The notes: generated by a model from the sequence alone, not told the origin. A DNA stretch of 64,000 nt from Actinotalea solisilvae (GCF_016464425.1 NZ_JADDKQ010000007.1:62001-126000), one strand, 5' to 3'; shown: positions 1 to 9,074, numbered from the stretch's first letter. Program-made: numbers and translations.

Positions 1-684
1 CTCGTCTCGTTCACGCTGGTCAGCCACATCGGCTACATGATCTTCGGGATCGCGCTGTCGACCGACCAGGGCCTGGCGTCGGCGATCTTCTACGTCGCGC
101 ACCACATCACGGTGCAGACGACGCTCTTCCTCGTCGTGGGCCTCGTCGAGCGGCGCGGCGGCTCGACCTCGCTCGACGACCTCGGCGGGCTCGCGAAGAT
201 CGCGCCCCTGCTCGCCGTCCTCTTCTTCGTGCCCGCCATGAACCTCGCGGGCATCCCGCCGTTCTCCGGCTTCCTCGGCAAGGCGGGGCTGCTCCAGGCC
301 GGCGTCGACGTCGGCACCCCGCTCGCGTACGCGCTCGTGGGGGCCGCGGCGCTGACGTCGCTGCTCACGCTCTACGCGATCGTCAAGGCGTGGAACAAGG
401 CGTTCTGGCAGACGGCGCCCGTGACGCCGCCCGCGACGCGCCTGCCCGCCGGCATGGTCGGCCCGGCCGCGGCGCTCGTCGTCGTGGGCGTGGGCCTCAC
501 CGTGGTCGCCGGGCCGCTGTTCGCGTACACCGAGCGGGCCGCCGCGACCCTGCGGGACCCGGCGCAGTACGTCCAGGCGGTCCTGCCCGACGGCGCGCGC
601 GGCGAGGGCCAGTCCGCCGACGTCGCCGAGGAGGCCGGGGCCGGTGCCGAGGCCGAGGACGCGACCGAGGGGGACGACCGGTGA
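1..684 (+). CDS. mrpD: Mrp/Mnh cation:proton antiporter subunit D (C-terminal part)
   Basis: The frame is open from the first base, so the 5' end lies outside the window. The visible 227 residues are the end of a NuoM/MrpD-type proton-translocating membrane subunit: hydrophobic helices, the conserved SHIGYM segment, and a region around residues 75-105 (NLAGIPPFSGFLGK) typical of this family. A short acidic Ala/Glu/Asp-rich tail follows the last helix. In Mrp complexes this subunit forms the antiporter channel together with MrpA. It is followed by mrpE with a GTGA overlap and is therefore part of a translationally coupled mrp operon whose A, B and C genes must lie upstream. Confidence 0.93.
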   Translation, partial: LVSFTLVSHIGYMIFGIALSTDQGLASAIFYVAHHITVQTTLFLVVGLVERRGGSTSLDDLGGLAKIAPLLAVLFFVPAMNLAGIPPFSGFLGKAGLLQAGVDVGTPLAYALVGAAALTSLLTLYAIVKAWNKAFWQTAPVTPPATRLPAGMVGPAAALVVVGVGLTVVAGPLFAYTERAAATLRDPAQYVQAVLPDGARGEGQSADVAEEAGAGAEAEDATEGDDR

Positions 685-1274
685 GCCTGCACCCGCGCCG
701 GCGCAGCACCGGCGTGCCGTTCGTCGCCGTGGCGTGGCTCACGGCCGTGTGGGTGCTCCTGTGGGGCGACCTCAGCTGGGCCAACGTGCTGTCCGGCGCC
801 CTCGTCGCCGTCGTCGCGCTGCGCCTGCTCCGGATGCCGCGCGTCGAGTTCCACGGGCACGTGCACGTGCCGGCGCTGCTCTACCTCGTGCACCGCTTCG
901 TGGTCGACCTCGTGGTCGCGAGCGCGCAGGTCGCGTGGCTCGCGCTCGACCCGCGGCGCACCCCGCGCAGCGCGGTCATCGCGGTCCAGCTCCGCAGCCA
1001 CTCGGACCTGTACCTGACCCTCACGGCGCAGCTGTGCTCGCTGGTGCCCGGGTCCGTCGTCGTCGAGGCGCACCGCATCTCGGGGATGCTCTACGTGCAC
1101 GTGCTCGACGTCGACTCGGTGGGCGGCGTCGACGGCGCGCGGCAGCACGTGCTCGACACCGAGTCCCGGGTGCTGCGCGCCCTCGCGTCCGACGAGGAGC
1201 TCGACCAGGTCGACCTGCCGCGCCGGCCGCAGCCCCGGGCCGTCCAGGCCGCCACCACGGGAGGTGAGCGATGA
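681..1274 (+). CDS. mrpE: Mrp/Mnh cation:proton antiporter subunit E
   Basis: 197 residues from a GTG that overlaps the mrpD stop (GTGA). The N-terminal half has two to three membrane segments, including LTAVWVLLWGDLSWANVLSG and the LYLVHRFVVDLVVAS region, followed by a soluble domain with the family motif in which a conserved run (LVPGSVVVE) leads to a ferredoxin-like C-terminus. MrpE is a small membrane subunit of the multisubunit Na+/H+ antiporter. I chose GTG at 681 rather than the longer upstream opening because it matches the MrpE start and the operon's coupling pattern. Confidence 0.92.
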   Translation: MSLHPRRRSTGVPFVAVAWLTAVWVLLWGDLSWANVLSGALVAVVALRLLRMPRVEFHGHVHVPALLYLVHRFVVDLVVASAQVAWLALDPRRTPRSAVIAVQLRSHSDLYLTLTAQLCSLVPGSVVVEAHRISGMLYVHVLDVDSVGGVDGARQHVLDTESRVLRALASDEELDQVDLPRRPQPRAVQAATTGGER

Positions 1275-1660
1275 CCGTCGTCGTCCTCGTGTGCGGCGCG
1301 CTGCTCGGCGCCGCCGCGGTGCTCGCGCTCGTCCGCGCCGAGAAGGGCCCGAGCATGCTCGACCGCGCCATCGCGCTCGACATCCTCACGGGGGCCCTCG
1401 TCGGCGCCATCGCCCTCGAGGCCGCGTGGTCGCGACGCATCGACACGGTGCCGATCCTCGTCGTGCTCGCGCTCGTGGGCTTCGTGGCGTCCGTGACCGT
1501 CGCGCGGTTCGCCGCCGTCGAGCCCGAGGGCGAGGGCCGCATCCTCACGCGCGACGAGCTCGCGGCGCTCGAGAACGAGCGGATCGAGGCCGACGACGCC
1601 CAGCGCCGATCGGTCGACGAGGAGCACCACGGCGGGCTCGCGCACGGGGAGGTCTCGTGA
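1271..1660 (+). CDS. mrpF: Mrp/Mnh cation:proton antiporter subunit F
   Basis: 129 residues, three transmembrane helices, with the MrpF hallmark around residues 20-45 (a KGPSMLDRAIALD segment between helices 1 and 2). The start ATG overlaps the mrpE stop (ATGA). The roughly 45-residue polar C-terminal extension is longer than in typical MrpF proteins of 85-100 residues. It belongs to the membrane antiporter complex exporting Na+ in exchange for H+. Confidence 0.92.
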   Translation: MTVVVLVCGALLGAAAVLALVRAEKGPSMLDRAIALDILTGALVGAIALEAAWSRRIDTVPILVVLALVGFVASVTVARFAAVEPEGEGRILTRDELAALENERIEADDAQRRSVDEEHHGGLAHGEVS

Positions 1661-2031
1661 GCGCCTCCACGTGGACGACCGTGCTCGACGTGCTCGCGGC
1701 GCTGTGCCTGCTCGGCGGCTCGCTGCTCGCCTTCTCGGCCGGCGTCGGCCTCCTGCGGTTCCCGGACCTGCTCGCGCGCATGCACACGGCCGCCAAGCCG
1801 CAGGTGCTCGGCCTCGTCCTGCTCATGCTGGGTCTCGGGCTGCGGCTGCGCGACGGGCACGTGCTCTGGATGCTCGTGCTCGTGGTGCTGTTCCAGATGC
1901 TCACGTCACCCGTCGCGGCGCACATGGTCTCGCGCGCCGGCTACCGGACGGGCAAGGTCCGCAACGAGCTGCTCGTCGTCGACGAGCTGACGCGGGACAT
2001 GGAGGCCGCCGACCGCGCCGAGCGCGAGTGA
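1657..2031 (+). CDS. mrpG: Mrp/Mnh cation:proton antiporter subunit G
   Basis: 124 residues from a GTG overlapping the mrpF stop (GTGA). Three membrane helices with the MrpG signature GLLRFPDLLARMHTAAKPQ near residues 30-48. It is the last gene of the mrp operon; the next gene is convergent. MrpG is a small membrane subunit needed for complex assembly. Confidence 0.93.
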   Translation: MSASTWTTVLDVLAALCLLGGSLLAFSAGVGLLRFPDLLARMHTAAKPQVLGLVLLMLGLGLRLRDGHVLWMLVLVVLFQMLTSPVAAHMVSRAGYRTGKVRNELLVVDELTRDMEAADRAERE

Positions 2032-2071
2032 GTCGCGGCGCGACGGCGGCCGTGGCCGTGCGTGCGGGGGT

Positions 2072-2323
2072 CTACTTGATGAGCTTGGCGGTGCCGCGGG
2101 CGGCGAACACGCGCGCGAGCGCGACGATGGCGCCCGTGATCGCGGCGGCCGCGAGCACCTCGCCGAAGCGGGCGTCGCCCGGGTCCTCCGCCTTCGGCGG
2201 CTTGTGACCGAGGACCTTGCTCCACCCACGGTCGATGACCTGGTTGGCGAGCCACGCCGCGCCCAGGGCGATCGCCAGCCCCGCGCCCTTGGCGACGAGG
2301 GTCTCCTTCTCGGACTCGCGCAC
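2072..2323 (-). CDS. DUF4235-type small membrane protein
   Basis: 83 residues starting at a GTG preceded by AGGAGG four bases upstream. Two hydrophobic segments (residues about 12-25 and 55-72) flank a short polar loop with HKPP. This matches the actinobacterial DUF4235 family of small two-helix membrane proteins, whose function is unknown to me. It stands alone between convergent mrpG and the Na+/H+ antiporter gene. Confidence 0.75.
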   Translation of the reverse strand: MRESEKETLVAKGAGLAIALGAAWLANQVIDRGWSKVLGHKPPKAEDPGDARFGEVLAAAAITGAIVALARVFAARGTAKLIK

Positions 2324-2409
2324 GCTTCCTCCTGTGATGATCGATCCTGCGGCCACGCTAGTGCCGCGGCGGCGCGACCGCGACGTGCGGCGGTGCGCCG
2401 GCGCGGGCG

Positions 2410-3702
2410 TCAGACGGCGGTGTGGGCGACGTCGCCGTCACCCTGCTCCGCGCGCCTCTCGCGGGCGCGGTCGAGCCGGGCCATGACCGGCGTCGCCGCG
2501 ACGCCGTGGACCACGATCGAGCCGAGGACGACGAGGCCGACGACGGCCCAGAGGCGCTCGGCGTCCGGGAAGTCGCCGTGCTCCAGCGCGTACGCCACGT
2601 AGAAGAGCGACCCGACGCCCCGGACGCCGAAGAAGGCGATGACGCCCCGCTCGCGCCGCCCGGTCCGGCCGCGGGCCAGCCCGACGAGCCCGGTCAGGGG
2701 CCGGACCACGAGCAGGAACACCAGGGCGAACGCGACCTCGACCCAGCCGACGTCGTCGAAGAGGCCGCGCGCGACCGCCCCGCCGAGCAGCACGACGACG
2801 GCGACGGTGAGCAGGCGCTCGACCTGCTCGACGAACGAGTGCAGCACGCCGTGGTACTCGTCGTGCCGCTCGACGGCGCGCAGCGCGACGGCGCACACGA
2901 ACACCGCGACGAAGCCGTAGCCCTCCGCGAGCTCCACGGCTCCGTAGGCGAGGAAGGTCGCCGCGAGCGCGACGAAGCCCTGGGCGTGCTCGCTGAGGTG
3001 CCGACGGCGCGCGAAGCCGGAGAAGAAGAGCCGACCGAGCGCCCAGCCCACGGCCGCGCCCACGAGCACGCCGACGGCGATCCGCCACAGGACGTCCACC
3101 AGCACCCAGCCGCCCAGCCAGCCGCCGAGCGCCGGGCCGGCGACGCTGATCGCGATAGCGGCGTAGGTGAAGGGGAAGGCGAGCCCGTCGTTGAGGCCGG
3201 CCTCCGCCGTGAGGGCGAAGCGCGCCTCGTCGTCGTCCTGGCCCGGCTCCGCGGTCGGCTCGCTGACCTGCACCTCGGACGCCAGCACCGGGTCGGTCGG
3301 GGCGACCGCGGCCGCGAGCAGGACCGCCGAGGCGACCCCGAGCCCGAGCATCGACCAGCCGAGCAGGCCGACCGCGAGGATCGAGAGCGGCATCGTGATG
3401 CCGAGCAGCCGCCACGTGGTGCCCCAGCGCCGCCAGCCCAGGGGCCGGTTGATCGCCAGCCCCGCACCCATGAGCGAGACGACGACGCACACCTCGGTGA
3501 GATGGAGCGCGACGGGGTGGTGCGCGACAGGGTCCGGGTCCGGCAGGGCGGGCAGCAGCGTGAACGCGAGGATGCTGAAGCCGAGGAACACGGCCGGCAT
3601 CGAGACCGGCGCGCGGTGGAGTGCGCGCGGCAGGACGGCGGCGGCCAGGGTGGCCACGCCGATCGCCGCGAAGACGGCGCCACCACCGTCGAAGGCGATC
3701 AC
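2410..3702 (-). CDS. CPA1-type Na+/H+ (cation:proton) antiporter
   Basis: 430 residues with about twelve membrane helices. Two diagnostic stretches are visible: APTDPVLASEVQVS (about residues 135-148) and LTAEAGLNDGLAFPF (about 165-179), which carry the ion-binding Asp and Asn-Asp residues of NhaP-like exchangers. It probably exports Na+ (or K+) in exchange for protons at the cytoplasmic membrane. It lies close to mrpDEFG, so two unrelated antiporter systems are neighbours. The start is a GTG without ribosome binding site; a TAGCGT box lies six bases upstream, suggesting a leaderless mRNA. Confidence 0.9.
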   Translation of the reverse strand: MIAFDGGGAVFAAIGVATLAAAVLPRALHRAPVSMPAVFLGFSILAFTLLPALPDPDPVAHHPVALHLTEVCVVVSLMGAGLAINRPLGWRRWGTTWRLLGITMPLSILAVGLLGWSMLGLGVASAVLLAAAVAPTDPVLASEVQVSEPTAEPGQDDDEARFALTAEAGLNDGLAFPFTYAAIAISVAGPALGGWLGGWVLVDVLWRIAVGVLVGAAVGWALGRLFFSGFARRRHLSEHAQGFVALAATFLAYGAVELAEGYGFVAVFVCAVALRAVERHDEYHGVLHSFVEQVERLLTVAVVVLLGGAVARGLFDDVGWVEVAFALVFLLVVRPLTGLVGLARGRTGRRERGVIAFFGVRGVGSLFYVAYALEHGDFPDAERLWAVVGLVVLGSIVVHGVAATPVMARLDRARERRAEQGDGDVAHTAV

Positions 3703-3708
3703 GGCGTC

Positions 3709-3714
3709 ACGCTA
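3709..3714 (-). promoter_or_regulatory. -10 box of a leaderless promoter for the CPA1 antiporter
   Basis: On the minus strand TAGCGT ends six bases before the GTG start of the antiporter gene and there is no Shine-Dalgarno sequence. This fits a TANNNT actinobacterial -10 with transcription starting at or next to the start codon. Confidence 0.5.
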
Positions 3715-3750
3715 GGTCACCGCGGCGTTCCCGGCCCGGCGAGCGCCGGA

Positions 3751-4188
3751 TCAGGTCGGCTCGACCCAGAGGTAGACGTCCTGGCCGGCCCCGTGCGCGG
3801 CCGCGACGAGGCCCGTGATCTCACGGACGAGCGGCAGCAGGTCCTCGCCCTCGGCGCTCATCTCCTCCGACGCGGCCCACGCCTCGGCGACCTCGCCCGG
3901 CGCGTCCGGGTCCTCGGGCTCGTCGAGCTGCGCGAGCACCTCGCACAGGAAGGGCGGGAGGCGGAAGAGGAGCTCGTGGTCGAGGTCGACCTCGGCGACC
4001 TCGAGGTCGCCGCTGCCGAAGCGCACCGCCTTCGCCGCGATCTCGCCGAGCACCTCGAGGTCGACGGGAGTCAGGGCGACGTCGAGCGCCGACGTCGCGT
4101 CGTCGGGCTCGTCGCCCGCGTCGAGGGCGTCCGCGCGGGCGAGCGCCTCCGCGTGGGTCCCGGCGAAGAGCTGTGCGACGAGCGACAT
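3751..4188 (-). CDS. Conserved hypothetical acidic protein
   Basis: 145 residues from an ATG with GGAGGA six bases upstream. It is strongly acidic, soluble, has no signal peptide and no motif I recognise. Residues about 50-60 (EIAAKAVRFGSGDLEV) and the end (GQDVYLWVEP) have alternating secondary-structure character. It resembles loosely the DUF1877-like class in size and acidity, but I cannot assign it. It lies divergent from the TPP riboswitch and thiamine transporter. Confidence 0.65.
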   Translation of the reverse strand: MSLVAQLFAGTHAEALARADALDAGDEPDDATSALDVALTPVDLEVLGEIAAKAVRFGSGDLEVAEVDLDHELLFRLPPFLCEVLAQLDEPEDPDAPGEVAEAWAASEEMSAEGEDLLPLVREITGLVAAAHGAGQDVYLWVEPT

Positions 4189-4283
4189 GGTCGTCCTCCG
4201 TGGGTGGCGGGGCCCGGTGCCGTGAGCGTATCCAGCCGCGCGCGACCTGTCCCGGCCGCCGACGGCGGTAGGCTCGCCCCGAA

Positions 4284-4382
4284 CGACAGGGGAGCGTCGC
4301 CGGGAGACCGGGCACGGACGCTGAGAGTGCGGGTGACCGCAGACCCTCGAACCTGATCCGGGTGATGCCGGCGTAGGGAGTC
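4284..4382 (+). promoter_or_regulatory. TPP riboswitch (THI element)
   Basis: The conserved blocks appear in order: an opening GGGG stem near 4289, CTGAGAG at 4321, ACCCTCGAACCTGATCCGGG around 4343-4362, and the closing GATGCCGGCGTAGGGAGTC around 4363-4382. These are the pyrimidine- and pyrophosphate-sensing helices of the thiamine pyrophosphate aptamer. It sits about 95 bases before thiB. In high-G+C actinobacteria such elements usually act by sequestering the ribosome binding site; no T-run terminator is visible. Confidence 0.93.
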
Positions 4383-4475
4383 GGGACGTCTTCGACGTCG
4401 GCCGCGTCGTCCACGGGTGCGCTCGCGCCCGCGGCGGCGGGGTGGCGTCCCCCTCCTGCCACCAGAGGAGGAGCC

Positions 4476-5585
4476 ATGGCGAGAACCCTCGCCGACCACC
4501 AGCGCACGGGCCGTCGCCGGCTCGCGCCCGTCGCCGTGCTCGCGCTGCTGCCGCTCGCCGCGTGCTCGGCCATCGGCGCCGACGACGACGCCGAGCCCGG
4601 CCGCTCACCCGACGCCGGGGCGTCGCCGGGCGGCACCGTCGTCCTCGTCACGCACGACTCGTTCGCGCTGAGCGACGAGACGATCGCGGCGTTCGAGGAG
4701 GAGACGGGCCTCACGCTCGAGACCCGCGCGCCCGGCGACGGCGGCGCGCTCGTCAACCAGCTGATCCTCACGAAGGACGCCCCGCTGGGCGACGTCGTCT
4801 ACGGGATCGACAGCACCTTCGCGAGCCGCGCGGTCGCCGAGGGCGTCCTCGAGCCGTACGAGAGCCCGGCCGAGCCCGCCGACGCCGCGCAGTACGCCGT
4901 CGACGACGACCACCACCTCACCGCGGTCGACGTGGGCGACGTGTGCATCAACGTCGACCACGAGTGGTTCGCGGAGCAGGGGCTGGCCGAGCCGACGACG
5001 CTCGAGCAGCTGGCGGATCCCGCCTACCGGGACCTGCTGGTCGTGACGAACCCCGCGACGTCGTCGCCCGGGCTCGCCTTCCTCCTCGCGACCGTCGCGC
5101 GCTTCGGCGAGGACGGCTGGGCCGACTACTGGACGGCCCTGCGCGCCAACGGGGTCAAGGTCGTCTCGGGCTGGTCGGACGCGTACTACGTCGACTTCTC
5201 CGGCCCCTCGAGCGAGGGCGACCGCCCGCTCGCGCTGAGCTACGCGTCGTCGCCGCCGTACGAGGTGGCCGAGGGCGCGGAGACGGCCCCGACGGGCGCG
5301 CTGCTGGACACGTGCTTCCGCCAGGTCGAGTACGCGGGCGTGCTCGCGGGCGCGGCGAACCCCGAGGGCGCGCAGCAGGTCGTCGACTGGCTGCTCAGCC
5401 CGGAGGTCCAGGCGGACATCCCCGAGAGCATGTACGTCTACCCCGTCGACGGCGGCGTCGAGCTGCCGGAGTCGTGGGCGGCGTTCGCACCGCGCCCCGA
5501 CGAGCCGCTCACGCTCGAGCCGGACATGATCAGCGAGAACCGGGACGCGTGGATCGCGAGGTGGACCGACGTCGTCCTGGGCTGA
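4476..5585 (+). CDS. thiB: Thiamine ABC transporter substrate-binding lipoprotein
   Basis: 369 residues. The start ATG follows AGAGGAGGA. A lipoprotein signal peptide ends in LAAC, so Cys30 would be lipidated and the protein tethered outside the membrane. The mature part is a two-lobed periplasmic-binding-protein fold of the iron/thiamine class, with an early VLVTHDSFALSDE segment and late VDWLLSPEVQADIP and MYVYPV segments typical of TbpA/ThiB. Control by the adjacent TPP riboswitch and linkage to a fused permease and an ATPase make thiamine the likely ligand. Confidence 0.92.
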   Translation: MARTLADHQRTGRRRLAPVAVLALLPLAACSAIGADDDAEPGRSPDAGASPGGTVVLVTHDSFALSDETIAAFEEETGLTLETRAPGDGGALVNQLILTKDAPLGDVVYGIDSTFASRAVAEGVLEPYESPAEPADAAQYAVDDDHHLTAVDVGDVCINVDHEWFAEQGLAEPTTLEQLADPAYRDLLVVTNPATSSPGLAFLLATVARFGEDGWADYWTALRANGVKVVSGWSDAYYVDFSGPSSEGDRPLALSYASSPPYEVAEGAETAPTGALLDTCFRQVEYAGVLAGAANPEGAQQVVDWLLSPEVQADIPESMYVYPVDGGVELPESWAAFAPRPDEPLTLEPDMISENRDAWIARWTDVVLG

Positions 5586-5622
5586 GACCACCACGCGGGG
5601 CCGGGCAGGGGGAGGACCCGCG

Positions 5623-7308
5623 ATGGGGGCGGCGCGCCGGTGGCTGGCCTGGGGGCTGGCCGCCGGCGTCCCGCTGCTCTTCCTCGCGCTGTTCTTCGCC
5701 TACCCCGTCGCGGCGCTGCTCCGGCTGGGGTTCGTCGGCGAGGGCGGCCTCGACCTCTCGGGCTTCGGGGAGGTGCTCGGGCGCCCGCGGACGTGGCGGA
5801 TCGTCGGGCTGACCCTCGCGCAGTCGGTCGTGGGGACCGCGCTCGCGCTCGTGCTGGGGCTTCCCGTCGCGCACCTGCTCCACCGGCGCGACTTCCCGGG
5901 CCGCCGCGCGCTGCGCGCGTTCGTCGTCGTGCCCTTCGTGCTGCCGACCGTCGTCGTGGGCGTCGCGTTCCGCTCGGTGCTCGCGCCGCACGGGCCGCTC
6001 GGGTTCCTCGGGATCGACGGCACGTTCTCGGCCGTCGTCGCGGCGCTGGTGTTCTTCAACCTCGCGGTCGTCGTCCGCACCGTGGGGGGCTTCTGGGCGG
6101 GCCTGGACCCGCGCGCCGAGCAGGCCGCGCGCGCCCTCGGCGCGTCGCCGTGGCGCGCGTTCGTCCACGTCACGCTGCCCGCGCTGACGCCCGCGCTCGC
6201 GTCCGCGGCCGCCATCGTCTTCCTCTTCTGCGCGACGGCGTTCGGCGTCGTCCTCGTGCTCGGCGGCGCGCGCTACGGCACGGTCGAGACCGAGATCTGG
6301 GTGCAGACCACCCAGTTCCTCGACCTGCGCGCCGCCGCGGTGCTCTCGGTGCTCCAGCTCGTGGTCGTCGCCGGCTGCCTGCTGCTCGCCGGCCGTGCGC
6401 GCTCGTCGCGCGAGCGGGCGCTGCAGCTCACGGCCGACCCGCGCGTCGCGCTGCCGCGCCCCGCGCTGCGCGGCCCGGGACGCAGCGCGGGCGACGTCGT
6501 CGCGGTCGCGGTCACCGCCCTCGTCGTGGGGGTGCTGCTCGTCCTCCCGCTCGCGACCGTCGTCGTGCGGTCGCTGCGCACCGCCGACGGGTGGGGGCTC
6601 GGCAACTACGTCGCGCTCGGCACCACCGGCGGGCGGAACGCGCTGAGCGTCACGGTGTGGGAGGCCGCGCTGACGTCGGTGCGGATCGCGCTGGACGCGA
6701 CGGTGATCGCTGTCGTCGTCGGCGGGCTCGTCGCCCTCGTCGCGTCGCGGCGACCGCGCGGCGCCGGCACCCGCCGGGCCGTCCGGCTGCTCGACGCGCT
6801 GTTCATGCTGCCCCTCGGGGTCTCGGCCGTGACCGTCGGGTTCGGGTTCCTCGTGGCGCTCGACCGGCCGTGGGGGCTCGACCTCGACCTGCGCGGCTCG
6901 GCGGTGCTCATCCCGGTGGCCCAGGCGGTCGTCGCGACGCCGCTCGTGGTGCGTACGGTGCTGCCCGTGCTCCGCGCGATCGACACCCGCCTCCACGAGG
7001 CCGCCGGCGTGCTCGGCGCGGCGCCCGCGGGCGTGCTGCGTCACGTCGACTGGCCCATCGCGGCGCGCTCGCTCGGCGTCGCGGTCGGGTTCGCGTTCGC
7101 CGTGAGTCTCGGCGAGTTCGGCGCCACGTCCTTCCTCGCGCGGCCCGAGCGGCCCACGCTGCCCGTCGTGATCTTCCGGCTGCTCGGGCGACCGGGCGCC
7201 GACAACCTCGGCATGGCGCTCGCGGCCGCGGTGCTCCTCGGGCTCATGACGGCCGTGGTCATGGGCCTCGCGGAGCGGCTGCGGCCCGGCGGGCAGGGCG
7301 AGCTGTGA
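5623..7308 (+). CDS. thiP: Thiamine ABC transporter permease (fused two-domain)
   Basis: 561 residues with about twelve membrane helices in two homologous halves. Each half carries an EAA loop for contacting the ATPase: one around residues 165-190 (EQAARALGASPWRAF) and one around 452-475 (HEAAGVLGAAPAGVL). Fusion of two permease domains in one chain is normal for ThiP. It starts 37 bases after thiB with GGGGGAGGA upstream and overlaps thiQ by GTGA. Confidence 0.92.
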   Translation: MGAARRWLAWGLAAGVPLLFLALFFAYPVAALLRLGFVGEGGLDLSGFGEVLGRPRTWRIVGLTLAQSVVGTALALVLGLPVAHLLHRRDFPGRRALRAFVVVPFVLPTVVVGVAFRSVLAPHGPLGFLGIDGTFSAVVAALVFFNLAVVVRTVGGFWAGLDPRAEQAARALGASPWRAFVHVTLPALTPALASAAAIVFLFCATAFGVVLVLGGARYGTVETEIWVQTTQFLDLRAAAVLSVLQLVVVAGCLLLAGRARSSRERALQLTADPRVALPRPALRGPGRSAGDVVAVAVTALVVGVLLVLPLATVVVRSLRTADGWGLGNYVALGTTGGRNALSVTVWEAALTSVRIALDATVIAVVVGGLVALVASRRPRGAGTRRAVRLLDALFMLPLGVSAVTVGFGFLVALDRPWGLDLDLRGSAVLIPVAQAVVATPLVVRTVLPVLRAIDTRLHEAAGVLGAAPAGVLRHVDWPIAARSLGVAVGFAFAVSLGEFGATSFLARPERPTLPVVIFRLLGRPGADNLGMALAAAVLLGLMTAVVMGLAERLRPGGQGEL

Positions 7309-8456
7309 GCGCGCCGGAGCGGGCGGGCGGGGCGGGCCTGGAGGTGCGCGACGTCGTCGTGCACTACCGGGACGACGACGGCTCGGTCGCGACCGCCGTC
7401 GACCACCTCGACCTCGACGTCGCGCCCGGGGAGGTCGTCGCGCTGCTCGGGCCGTCGGGCAGCGGCAAGTCGAGCCTGCTGCGCGCGGTCGCCGGGCTCG
7501 AGCCGGTGTCGTCCGGCACGGTCCGCTGGGGCGGCGAGGACCTCGCGGGCGTGCCCGTGCACCGACGCGGGTTCGGGCTCATGTTCCAGGACGGGCAGCT
7601 GTTCCCGCACCGCGACGTCGCGCGGAACGTGGCGTTCGGGCTCGAGATGGCGGGGGTGCCGCGCCCCGAGCGACGCGCGCGGGTCGCGGAGCTGCTCGAG
7701 CTCGTCGGCCTCGTCGGCTTCGACCGGCGCGAGGTCGCGACGCTGTCGGGCGGCGAGCGGCAGCGGGTCGCGCTCGCGCGGTCGCTCGCGCCGCGCCCCC
7801 GGCTGCTGCTGCTCGACGAGCCGCTCTCGGCGCTCGACCGGTCGCTGCGCGAGCGGCTCGCGACCGAGGTCCGCGCGGCCCTCACGGCCACCGGCACGAC
7901 GGCGGTCTTCGTGACGCACGACCACGACGAGGCCTTCGCGGTCGCCGACCGGATCGCGGTCATGGACGCGGGCCGGCTCCTCCAGGTGGCCGCACCGGTC
8001 GTCCTGTGGCACCGCCCGGCGAGCCGGCGGGTCGCCGAGTTCCTCGGGTACGAGGCCTTCGTCGGGGTCGACTCGGCCGTGGGCGGCGCGCTGCGCGCGG
8101 CCGGGGTCGGGGGCGGCGTCGTCGGGGGTGACCCCGCGGCGGACGCGCCCGGGGGTGCGGCGGACGGGCCAGGTGGTCCGGCGGACGGGCCCGGGGGCCG
8201 GGCGGGCGAGGGCGCGGGGACGTTCGCGCTCGGCCCGGGCTCGCTCGAGCGCGCCGACGACGGACCGCTGCACGGCCGGGTGGTGAGCGCCGGCTTCGGC
8301 CGCGGCGTCACCGAGGTCGTCGTCGACGTCGAGGGGGCGGGACGCGTGACGGTCGTCGAGCCGAGCTCGCTCGCGGCCGCGGCGTCGGCGCTCCCGGCGC
8401 CGGGCACCCGGGTGCGGCTGCGCCCGGTCCCCGCCGCGGTCGTCGTCGTGCCGTAG
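7305..8456 (+). CDS. thiQ: Thiamine ABC transporter ATP-binding protein
   Basis: 383 residues beginning at a GTG that overlaps the thiP stop. Walker A is at residues 49-57 (GPSGSGKSS), the Q-loop at FQDGQLF, the signature LSGGERQ at 147-153, Walker B LLLLDEP at 167-173 and the switch His in VFVTHDHDEA. The C-terminal 120 residues form a TOBE-like regulatory part interrupted by a low-complexity Gly/Pro/Ala/Asp stretch of about 45 residues (near 265-310), made of repeated (A)DGPGG(P) units. ThiQ of E. coli is about 230 residues, so this protein resembles the longer spermidine/iron-type ATPases. Confidence 0.9.
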   Translation: MSAPERAGGAGLEVRDVVVHYRDDDGSVATAVDHLDLDVAPGEVVALLGPSGSGKSSLLRAVAGLEPVSSGTVRWGGEDLAGVPVHRRGFGLMFQDGQLFPHRDVARNVAFGLEMAGVPRPERRARVAELLELVGLVGFDRREVATLSGGERQRVALARSLAPRPRLLLLDEPLSALDRSLRERLATEVRAALTATGTTAVFVTHDHDEAFAVADRIAVMDAGRLLQVAAPVVLWHRPASRRVAEFLGYEAFVGVDSAVGGALRAAGVGGGVVGGDPAADAPGGAADGPGGPADGPGGRAGEGAGTFALGPGSLERADDGPLHGRVVSAGFGRGVTEVVVDVEGAGRVTVVEPSSLAAAASALPAPGTRVRLRPVPAAVVVVP

Positions 8457-8495
8457 CCTCCGCCCCCCTCCGCGAGTCCGTCCTCCCGGGGCGGG

Positions 8496-8517
8496 GGCGT
8501 CCTGTCGCGAGGACGCC
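8496..8517. terminator. Hairpin between convergent thiQ and UPF0548 gene
   Basis: A perfect 8-bp stem (GGCGTCCT / AGGACGCC) with a six-base loop GTCGCG. It is placed 40 bases after thiQ and 36 bases before the end of the opposing gene. It lacks a T-run, as usual in this G+C range, and could serve both strands. Confidence 0.5.
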
Positions 8518-8552
8518 GTCGCCGCTGCTGGACGTGCGGGCGGGCGGTCGCG

Positions 8553-9074
8553 TCAGGCGACGCGGACGGCGAGGTAGCGGCGGGTGATCGCGCGCTGGAC
8601 GGCGACCGTCACCGGCCCGCCCAGGCGGGAGTACCAGCGCACCGACCGCCAGAACGCGCGGATCTCGAGGCGGACGACGTCGTCGCCGTCGATGGTCACG
8701 ACGAACGCCTCCTCGCCCTGCTCGGGGTGACCCGCGAGCGTGCCGTACGCGAAGCCGCGGCGGTCGGGCTCGTCGACGACGGCGACGACGCGGTCGAGCG
8801 CACGCACCCGCAGCGGTCCGAGCGGCAGCGCGACCTCGACGTCGACCCCGACGGCGGCGCGAGGTGCGCGCGCGTCGACGAGCAGGCCCGCGCGCCGGTG
8901 CATCTCGAACCGCAGGACGGCGTCGGCGTGCCGCTCGAGTACCGCGCGGCCGTGTCCGACGACGGCGCTCGCGCGCGTGTGGTGGTAGCCGGCCGGGAGC
9001 GGCCCGGCGAGCGAGGCGCCCACCTCGGCGTAGGTCAGCGGCAGCGCGGCGAGGTCGCGCGGCGGGCGGGTCAC
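8553..9074 (-). CDS. UPF0548 / DUF1990 family protein
   Basis: 173 residues, starting at a GTG without a clear ribosome binding site. Family features include LTYAEVGAS near residue 13, GYHHTRAS near 28, the FAYGTLAGHPEQGEEAF block near 107-123 and the terminal FWRSVRWYSRLGGPV segment. The family is widespread in actinobacteria; its biochemical role is not established. A GGTTCGG/CCGAACC palindrome lies about 60 bases upstream. Confidence 0.85.
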   Translation of the reverse strand: MTRPPRDLAALPLTYAEVGASLAGPLPAGYHHTRASAVVGHGRAVLERHADAVLRFEMHRRAGLLVDARAPRAAVGVDVEVALPLGPLRVRALDRVVAVVDEPDRRGFAYGTLAGHPEQGEEAFVVTIDGDDVVRLEIRAFWRSVRWYSRLGGPVTVAVQRAITRRYLAVRVA